From Saprospirales bacterium (GTDB lineage: Bacteria > Bacteroidota > Bacteroidia > Chitinophagales > JADJOU01), in the NCBI GenBank assembly GCA_947461165.1, contig CANHJR010000054.1, forward strand, positions 1 through 7,444: a stretch of DNA of 7,444 bases, written 5' to 3'. Below the pieces are notes generated by a model. The model was not told the DNA's origin and ran no database searches. It worked only from the letters and a program-made list of their open reading frames with translations. Positions within the stretch are counted from its first letter, which is position 1; every line of letters begins with the position of its first letter. Position numbers and translations under genes: made by a program. Shown here one piece after another: positions 1-5,900 of the stretch.

Positions 1-53
1 TTATCGTCACGCAGAAAGGACTAGATACCATCCACTTACTCATCTCCGAATAA
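1..53 (+). CDS. C-terminal end of an unidentified upstream gene (5' truncated)
   Basis: Codons from position 3 read IVTQKGLDTIHLLISE and end at TAA (51-53). This looks like a natural amphipathic C-terminal helix. One of the other two frames closes at a TAG within this stretch, and the third stays open past the start of the next gene without any recognisable product. Too little remains to name a family. The stop is only 9 bases before the ATG of the FMN reductase and in the same frame, so the two genes are probably co-transcribed. The call rests only on the plausible residue sequence and the tight spacing. Confidence 0.45.
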   Translation, partial: IVTQKGLDTIHLLISE

Positions 54-62
54 ACTCCACCT

Positions 63-611
63 ATGAATGTCCTATCTTTTGGTGCATCGTCTAGCAGCAC
101 GTCCATCAACAAAAAACTAGCAAACTATATTGCCGAATTGATCACTGATAGTGAAAAGCGCCATGTAGATTTAAATGATTATCCGCTTCCGCTCTATTGT
201 ATCGATTATGAAGCGAAGAATGGAATTCCCGACAATGCCAAATCATTTTATGAAAACATGGAATGGGCCGATGTCATTGTGATTTCATTTGCAGAGCACA
301 ATGGGACTTATACAGCAGTTTTCAAAAACATATTTGATTGGGTTTCGAGAGTCAAGCTCAAAATGTTTGAAAACAAAAAGCTCATCCTACTTTCGACTGC
401 GCCAGGCGCTAGAGGTGGACAAACGGTGTTACATGCTGCCATCGATCGATTCCCACACCATGGTGCTGAGATTGCAGGATCTCTAGCCTTTCCATTTTTT
501 ACAAAAAACTTTTCTGACGAGTTTGGAATTATCGATGAAGAAATCAAATCCAAAGTAGATTCTATCATCCAATCGATATCAACCCAGAATCTGCATTCGA
601 ATTCTGGATAA
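63..611 (+). CDS. NADPH-dependent FMN reductase family flavoprotein (NAD(P)H quinone/azo/chromate reductase-like)
   Basis: The product is a 182-residue cytosolic flavoprotein of the flavodoxin-like NADPH-dependent FMN reductase fold. Members bind FMN and move electrons from NAD(P)H to flavins, quinones, azo compounds or metal oxyanions; the substrate cannot be told from sequence. Residues 7-16 (GASSSSTSIN) sit directly after the first beta strand and form the usual FMN phosphate-binding loop (family pattern GS-R-S-N). Residues 69-89 contain strand 3 (ADVIVISFAEHN) followed by GTYTAVFKNIFDWVSR, the family's P-E-Y-N...lKN-x-x-D-W-v-s-r segment. Residues 108-119 (ILLSTAPGARGG) match the S-x-x-G-x-x-GG isoalloxazine-binding loop. 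Length is normal for the family (about 170-190). The ATG is the first one after the in-frame TAA at 51-53 and leads straight into the first beta strand. A deviation is AEHN where most members have PEYN. The tail after about residue 172 is short and polar. No signal peptide or membrane segment is seen. It lies 9 bases after the upstream gene, which suggests an operon; no promoter of its own is visible. The family is secure, the substrate unknown. Confidence 0.88.
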   Translation: MNVLSFGASSSSTSINKKLANYIAELITDSEKRHVDLNDYPLPLYCIDYEAKNGIPDNAKSFYENMEWADVIVISFAEHNGTYTAVFKNIFDWVSRVKLKMFENKKLILLSTAPGARGGQTVLHAAIDRFPHHGAEIAGSLAFPFFTKNFSDEFGIIDEEIKSKVDSIIQSISTQNLHSNSG

Positions 612-643
612 AAAAGGCGCTCTAATTGGAAGGCCTATCGTAT

Positions 644-935
644 TTAAATTCGTATCTTATAGCTATTACCGCCATTTGAGATCATCGGTCTTGCTTTTCT
701 CCAAATGAAGATAGCCAAACACGAGCCTAGAAAACTTGTAATACCTACAACATCCCTGCTATCTTCATCTAGATAAAACATTCCGAAAACAAATTTCATA
801 CAAGGATCCTACAATACCAAAAGCAAACAAGCCCCAAATTCCGCCTGGCTCTTCTCCTGGCATCATTATTCATGCGATAAAACCTGCTATTAAGTCCGCA
901 GGACCTGCCCAAATGTAATCGATGTCTTTCAAATT
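644..935 (-). pseudogene. Decayed GlsB/YeaQ/YmgE (transglycosylase-associated) family small membrane protein
   Basis: Read on the minus strand, this gap contains pieces of a protein of about 80-95 residues in two frames. The first piece, from about 932 down to 802, reads ADLIAGFIA, then a TGA stop at 872-870, then IMMPGEEPGGIWGLFAFGIV and GSL. This follows the family's G-L-I-A-G-x-x-A-x-x-I-M-P-G...GG...L-G-I-V-G pattern. Near 796-803 the similarity moves to another frame (KFVFGMFYLDEDSRDVVGIT, then SFLGSCLAIFIWRKARP) and ends at TAA 646-644. That second piece matches the family's last helix, S-f-x-x-a-x-x-G-A-x-x-l-x-I-Y-R-K. Intact relatives such as E. coli YeaQ are about 82 residues with three hydrophobic helices and are often stress-induced; their biochemical role is unclear. 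Lesions seen are one stop (for example CGA to TGA), one frameshift, and no in-frame ATG where the start should be (only a TTG at 932-930). The rest of the gap 612-1002 holds no other reading frame I can support. The family assignment comes from remembered consensus, not a search. Confidence 0.62.
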
Positions 936-1002
936 TAATTGGCTATTATTGCAAGTATAGACGCACCGCAATTTTGATATTTAGATTACTTATCCATATA
1001 TT

Positions 1003-2697
1003 ATGAGAAAATTATTTAGAAAGAAATCCATAGAAAGTATCCTCAGCAGCCATGAAAACCTCTCCGAAAACCATCAGCTCCATCGAAACCTGACAGTTAC
1101 GGACCTCACCGCTTTTGGTATTGCTGCTGTTATTGGTGCAGGAATCTTCTCCACTATAGGCAAGGCTTGTTTTTCGGGTGGACCTGGAGTCGTATTTCTG
1201 TTTGTATTTACAGCTATCGCATCTGGCTTCACCGCGATGTGTTATGCCGAGTTTGCCTCAAGAATCCCTGTCAGTGGATCGGCTTATACCTATGCTTATG
1301 TAAGTTTTGGCGAAGTTTTTGCTTGGGTTATAGGCTGGGCATTGATTATGGAATACAGCATTGGCAATATCGCGGTAGCTATCTCATGGAGTGAGTATTT
1401 TCTGTCCTTGCTTCGCAATCTAGGTTTGTTTGTTCCCGATTGGTTGACAATAGATTATGGATCAGCACAGCGAGCTTTTGAGCAGAATCTAACTACAACT
1501 TATGCCTCTGCATGGACCACAGCACCTATGATTGGTAATCTTCGAATCATTTTTAACCTTCCAGCGACCATCATCAATATTCTGATAACGATCGTCGTCT
1601 ATATTGGAATCAAAGAAAGCAAAACATTAAGTAATTTGATGGTCTTGCTCAAGGTTATCGTTATTTTATTGGTCATTTGCATTGGTTTTTTCTTTGTCGA
1701 TGGCGCCAATTGGAATCCTTTTATGCCCAACGGATTCAGCGGGGTGATGGCTAGCGTGTCTTCTGTTTTCTTTGCTTATATTGGATTTGATGCGATAAGC
1801 ACCACCGCCGAAGAATGCCGAAATCCCAAAAGAGATCTTCCCCGTGGAATGTTCTATTCCTTGGCGATCTGCACCGTTTTGTATATCCTGCTGGCACTGG
1901 TTCTGACAGGAATGATCACATATACGAGCCTGGATGTCGGTGACCCTTGGGCTTTTGTTTTCAATGAGCGTGGACTGAACTGGATAGGTGGCGTCGTCAG
2001 TATTAGCGCTATTGTGGCGATGACGAGCGTCCTACTTGTTTTCCAAATGGGTCAACCGCGAATCTGGATGAGTATGAGCCGAGATGGACTGATGCCAAAT
2101 AAGTTCTCTGAGATACATCCAACATACAAAACCCCAAGTTTCGCAACGATCGTCACTGGATTTGTGGTTGCCATACCGTTGTTCTTTTTTGACTACAACT
2201 TCATTATCGACTTCACGAGTATTTCGACGTTATTCGCCTTTGTACTGGTATGTGCTGGTACCTTGTTGCTCCCAAAAGCTGAAAAAGATAGCACCAAATT
2301 TTCCCTCCCTTGGATTCCGGCTCGAATCGTCATGCCAATAGGTTGTGCAGGTCTCCTCCTCTGGGGTTGCACCTTTGGCTCGTATCATTTCTCTGAGCTA
2401 TTCCATTTGCTTCCAGAAGACAAGGAATTCAAATTGTTTGGAGTCAATATATTCTCCTATGCAGATGAGAATGTTCGAAAAATATCTCTCGTTATCTTCT
2501 ATCTCATATTGATTGGAATGACCGTCTTGTCTGTATTGAAAAACTACACTTTGATACCGGTGTTAGGATTATTATCCTGTTTATATTTGCTGACATCGAT
2601 GAATATTCACAACTGGATTTACTTTCTGATATGGATGCTCATAGGTCTTATAATCTACCTAGGATATAGCCAGAAGCGAAGTAAGCTTTATCGTTGA
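1003..2697 (+). CDS. APC-superfamily amino acid permease, cationic amino acid transporter (CAT) type
   Basis: The product is a 564-residue inner-membrane protein that should import amino acids by secondary transport, probably coupled to ions. After a basic cytosolic N-terminus (residues 1-32), the first membrane helix carries GIAAVIGAGIF (39-49). This is the unwound G-x-G-I-F substrate-carboxylate motif of APC transporters. A second helix lies at 61-84 and a long third at about 98-131. The helix at 250-266 followed by a conserved loop, FFAYIGFDAISTTAEECRNP (256-275), is the CAT-family signature in which the second substrate-binding segment unwinds. GQPRIWMSMSRDGLMP (350-365) is the conserved cytosolic loop between later helices. 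Around 12-14 hydrophobic segments can be counted, ending with one at 536-555 and the basic tail QKRSKLYR. Length is a little above bacterial CAT-like permeases of about 460-500 residues. The extra residues lie in the loop at about 145-182, in the loop at 463-490 and in the C-terminal helices. The substrate (Arg/Lys or a broader range) cannot be fixed. The ATG has no Shine-Dalgarno sequence, as is usual in Bacteroidota. The gene ends with tandem TGA TGA. It has about 390 bases of non-coding DNA upstream and a terminator-like hairpin downstream, so it is probably monocistronic. I found no convincing promoter for it. Confidence 0.93.
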   Translation: MRKLFRKKSIESILSSHENLSENHQLHRNLTVTDLTAFGIAAVIGAGIFSTIGKACFSGGPGVVFLFVFTAIASGFTAMCYAEFASRIPVSGSAYTYAYVSFGEVFAWVIGWALIMEYSIGNIAVAISWSEYFLSLLRNLGLFVPDWLTIDYGSAQRAFEQNLTTTYASAWTTAPMIGNLRIIFNLPATIINILITIVVYIGIKESKTLSNLMVLLKVIVILLVICIGFFFVDGANWNPFMPNGFSGVMASVSSVFFAYIGFDAISTTAEECRNPKRDLPRGMFYSLAICTVLYILLALVLTGMITYTSLDVGDPWAFVFNERGLNWIGGVVSISAIVAMTSVLLVFQMGQPRIWMSMSRDGLMPNKFSEIHPTYKTPSFATIVTGFVVAIPLFFFDYNFIIDFTSISTLFAFVLVCAGTLLLPKAEKDSTKFSLPWIPARIVMPIGCAGLLLWGCTFGSYHFSELFHLLPEDKEFKLFGVNIFSYADENVRKISLVIFYLILIGMTVLSVLKNYTLIPVLGLLSCLYLLTSMNIHNWIYFLIWMLIGLIIYLGYSQKRSKLYR

Positions 2698-2743
2698 TGA
2701 GTAATTTTCGAGATTGATTTTGAGTCTTTTGTTCGATTAGGAC

Positions 2744-2770
2744 AATCAATTTGATTAATAAAATCAATTT
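2744..2770 (+). repeat. Short direct repeat AATCAATTT, 18-bp period
   Basis: The 9-mer AATCAATTT occurs at 2744-2752 and again at 2762-2770 in the AT-rich spacer between the permease and the giant gene. The segment TTGATT (2751-2756) can also pair with AATCAA (2762-2767) across a 5-base loop, an alternative to the downstream hairpin. It could be an operator for the following gene, or just chance in very AT-rich DNA. Confidence 0.25.
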
Positions 2771-2794
2771 AAATTTTCGATTTAAATTTTTTTT
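2766..2794 (+). terminator. AT-rich rho-independent terminator-like hairpin after the permease gene
   Basis: AATTTAAAT (2766-2774) and ATTTAAATT (2780-2788) form a perfect 9-bp stem with a 5-base loop TTTCG, followed at once by six T (2789-2794). It begins about 70 bases after the permease stop. The stem has no G-C pair, so it would be weaker than a classical terminator. Position and T-tract favour termination of the permease transcript before the promoters of the giant gene. Confidence 0.5.
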
Positions 2795-2822
2795 GGTACA
2801 GTTCTTGATTCCTATATTTTTA
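2792..2822 (+). promoter_or_regulatory. Candidate Bacteroidota promoter (distal) for the giant gene
   Basis: TTTG (2792-2795), a 19-base spacer and TATTTTTA (2815-2822) fit the Bacteroidota -33/-7 pattern TTTG-N19-TAnnTTTG with one mismatch in the -7 box. Transcription would start near 2829 and give a leader of about 78 bases. The -33 box overlaps the T-tract of the terminator-like hairpin. AT-rich DNA makes chance matches easy. Confidence 0.35.
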
Positions 2823-2837
2823 GAACAAGGCCCGTTT

Positions 2838-2868
2838 TTTGTCCATAACCTTATTGGGTATATTTATG
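2838..2868 (+). promoter_or_regulatory. Candidate Bacteroidota promoter (proximal) for the giant gene
   Basis: TTTG (2838-2841), a 19-base spacer and TATTTATG (2861-2868) match the -33/-7 pattern with a single mismatch and keep the final G of the -7 box. The transcript would start near 2875, leaving a leader of about 32 bases. The leader is A-rich just before the ATG (ATAAATAAAAATCGAACAAT at 2881-2900) and has no Shine-Dalgarno sequence, typical of Bacteroidota. I prefer this one to the distal candidate because it is closer to the start. Confidence 0.4.
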
Positions 2869-2906
2869 GCGCCTCATCTGATAAATAAAAATCGAACAAT
2901 ACCGCT

Positions 2907-5900
2907 ATGAAACAAGTTATTTATTTAGCGTTCTTTGTATTCTCTAGTGAATTCTGTTTTTCACAACAAATTGGAGGATTAGAACGGGGTCAGTCAGCTC
3001 CAACAACAGCCAAACCTATCATCGAATACACCACACTCTCCAATGGCAGTGTTGACATGCATACAGGAACGTATAATCATAGCATCGAATTAGGTGCTGT
3101 GTCTACGCCTAGTGGCACCAAATTTGAACTCAGTCTGCAGAACAACTCCGTAGGGGTCACCTCCGAGCTAGTAACTACCGATGGCAGCATCCCATATGGT
3201 GAGGGCTGGAGTATCAATATTCCCCAAATACGTTTTGAATATAACACTTTAGACCCTGTTTTAGCTTCCAATCGAGAATATTGTAATGAAGACATCCTAG
3301 AATGGTACAAATCTACTATAAATAGTGTACACATATCTTTGCCGGGAATATACAATGGACCACTTACTATAAAGACTATTGAAAATGATGGAAACAAACT
3401 TGTTTTGGTTCCAACGTCTTTTTCAAAATACTTTGAAGTCAAATACCAACTATCGACAGCATATGAAATAGACCCTATTGCCATGGTCTATTTGGGTAAT
3501 GGCGTGGTTTATGAATTGGGTGCTCGAATATCGAATTTTAAAAATCCAGCCAATCTACTAGTTACAAATCCAACTGGCGGTAATCCAAAAGCCCCTTGGA
3601 ATTACCAAAGAAATCCAGCGTTGTTTTATACTCCTATCTCAAGAGACCATACATTTTACCTAAAACGCATTTATAACAAAAATGCGCACCCTGCAGAGAG
3701 AATAGAGTTCAATTATGAATTTATTGGGAAATTAAATCATTACGCTGAACAATCACAATACCTGTCTGATAAAAATTACAGCTCGGTTCCCGAACTTATC
3801 CTAAAGGACATCACCTCCTATGATGGTAGTGACATCATCTACCAACAGTTAAAGCTGAACTATGAGATAGACAATGACTATAAAATAGATCTGGCTAAGT
3901 ATAACATACGCTTTATTGATAGTCATTATGTGGCTAAAACTATCTGGGGAGAGGGTAATGAAACGAGTCATGTGGACGTTTTAGGCAGTCCAAAATCAAA
4001 TGTTATCAATACTTTTGGACCTAATTGGAAATTCATCCATCATGCATCGACCGTTGCAGCAAATCAAAACTATTGGTCAGACAATCATGTAAATTGGGGT
4101 GCAACAAACCCATATATTTTTAATATTAATGGAACCAATTATCAATCTGTAGAAAATTTAAGTTCAGCTACTCCACAAAACAAGCTGATTTTTAGTCATG
4201 CCTACGCAGAACGAACCAAGATACCTGTTCATCTTTTTAAACGTGGCAGGACTTATGAGATACTCACCAAAGTATACAAGCCCGGTAGATCTATCGATTA
4301 TGATCATCTCTTTAGCACCTTTGATATCGATTTATCATATAGTTCAGATGAGTCATACCACACTCGAGGTGGTGAGATCACATCCGTCGTTAATCCATTT
4401 GGAATATCGGGTCGCTTGTTTTCTACCTTTCAAAGACCTATAAAATGGATTGCAATCAATAAGACTCTAAGGTACAATAAAATACTAGGAGACGTTGTAA
4501 TGAAAGATTATACACAAAACTACTTCGTCATGCCTTTGGATCGAGATGGTGCTGGAAGCAATCGAGTTGCGGACTTTCCAGATTTCTATTTGAGAATTGG
4601 ACCAGGAAATAGTGATCATGTATACAACATGACGTATAATTGGAATAGTAACTACCCAACACACCATAGTGCTCATGCGGTTCCTGTGAATGGTGCTGGT
4701 GGAAGTGGTCTTGGATACTCAAAGGCTGCATCCTATGCCAATATATATGAAAACCAAACATCGGTATATTCTGCACATCCTTATGGCCCAAACAATTGCT
4801 TTGCGTCATGTCGTCCTTGCATGTTTGAAGCACTTCCGAATAACTTTGGCGTCGGAATTGAGCCAAACATGTCAGATGGCTACCACTATCCATATCGATT
4901 TAGCAGTACACCATATCTTTTTTCACATAGAAAAGATAAAGATTATAATAAACCAACACTTGGAATTGATCTCACGATAGAGCGGGTCGAAATCAATCTC
5001 ATCGAAAAAATGCCTCGCATGCTGAAATCGGTGGAATTCTATGATTTTAATACCGCAAATTATCTCTATGATAAAAATCCAATATCCAAAGTTTATAACC
5101 CAAGTACAGCAATACTGGCATCAAGCTTAAAAACGCCAAACTTCATTCACTCGGACAGCAATTTAGTTCGGAAGATCCTACTTGATTATAAACCGAAAGC
5201 GATACAGGTCAAAAGTAAATATCCTCAAACCATCGGTCCGCATTGGATTTATAAATATTGTTTGACTCAGGTTCAAACGGTAGACTTCAGAAACAATGTC
5301 AATCAAACGGAAGATTTTGATTACACTATTGTCTCATCTAGTCCAAATTATTTCACCTCACCAGAATTTATAAGAAACGGAAATCCAAACAATCAAACGT
5401 TCGTACTTTCCAAAATTACAAACATGCTAGGAAAGGTAACAACCATTGATTATAAAAGTACGGAGCAATATGAGACTATAGATCGAGAGGCAACTCAATT
5501 CACAAATACAGTAGCCAAAATCACCGAATCTACGGCAGCGAATACAACGACATCCAAAGTGACAGATTACATTTTCACCAATCTTCAAAAAACAAACTAT
5601 GGTAATCGAATTAAATATGGATATCAAGTCGCGGAGGTAAGATACCCCTTAAATACCATCACAAACAAACGCAAAAAAACAATTTACGATTTTTACAATT
5701 GTACTGAGTTTTGGAACCCAACAGGAAGATATCATTATTTATATGCGAATAAAAGTAGTCTCTGGGGCAAGATCATCAAACAGTCAGACTACAATGAAGA
5801 TGGACAAGAAATCTCACGCATTGAAAATGAATACGCTGTAGAAACAGCTTTTAAAAACTATACCAAACGAAAAAAAAATCAAGATCCAATCTGTTCCTAT

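Noticed and set aside
289..568. Overlapping ORFs inside the FMN reductase gene (289-486 plus, 308-568 minus)
   Set aside because: The reductase frame carries all the family motifs across this segment.
584..607. Inverted repeat CCAGAAT/ATTCTGG at the end of the FMN reductase gene as a terminator
   Set aside because: The 7-bp stem has a 10-base loop, lies inside the coding region before the stop, and is followed by A's rather than a T-tract on either strand.
944..951. TATTATTG as a -7 box for the permease promoter
   Set aside because: It matches 7 of 8 positions, but no TTTG-type -33 box lies 19-21 bases upstream, so it is no better than chance in AT-rich DNA.
1167..1394. 75-codon ORF inside the permease gene
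   Set aside because: Out-of-frame shadow of the membrane-helix coding region; Trp/Cys-rich, as expected from such a shift.
2907..2963. Lipoprotein signal peptide for the giant protein, with C17 as the lipidated cysteine
   Set aside because: The residues before C17 are S-E-F, which do not form a lipobox. A standard signal peptidase I site before Q20 fits better.
3077..3484. Minus-strand ORF of 135 codons
   Set aside because: It lies entirely antisense to the giant gene, whose frame is continuous here and contains the recognisable GEGWSINIP region. The antisense product resembles nothing.
4797..4820. Radical SAM enzyme from the CX3CX2C motif
   Set aside because: No TIM-barrel motifs follow, and the protein has an export signal and beta-rich RHS-like character. 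Only the spacing coincides.
4198..4980. Several ORFs of 63-121 codons in other frames (plus strand 4198-4443 and 4690-4980; minus strand 4485-4893)
   Set aside because: All are shadows of the continuous giant reading frame. None has a leader or a recognisable domain.
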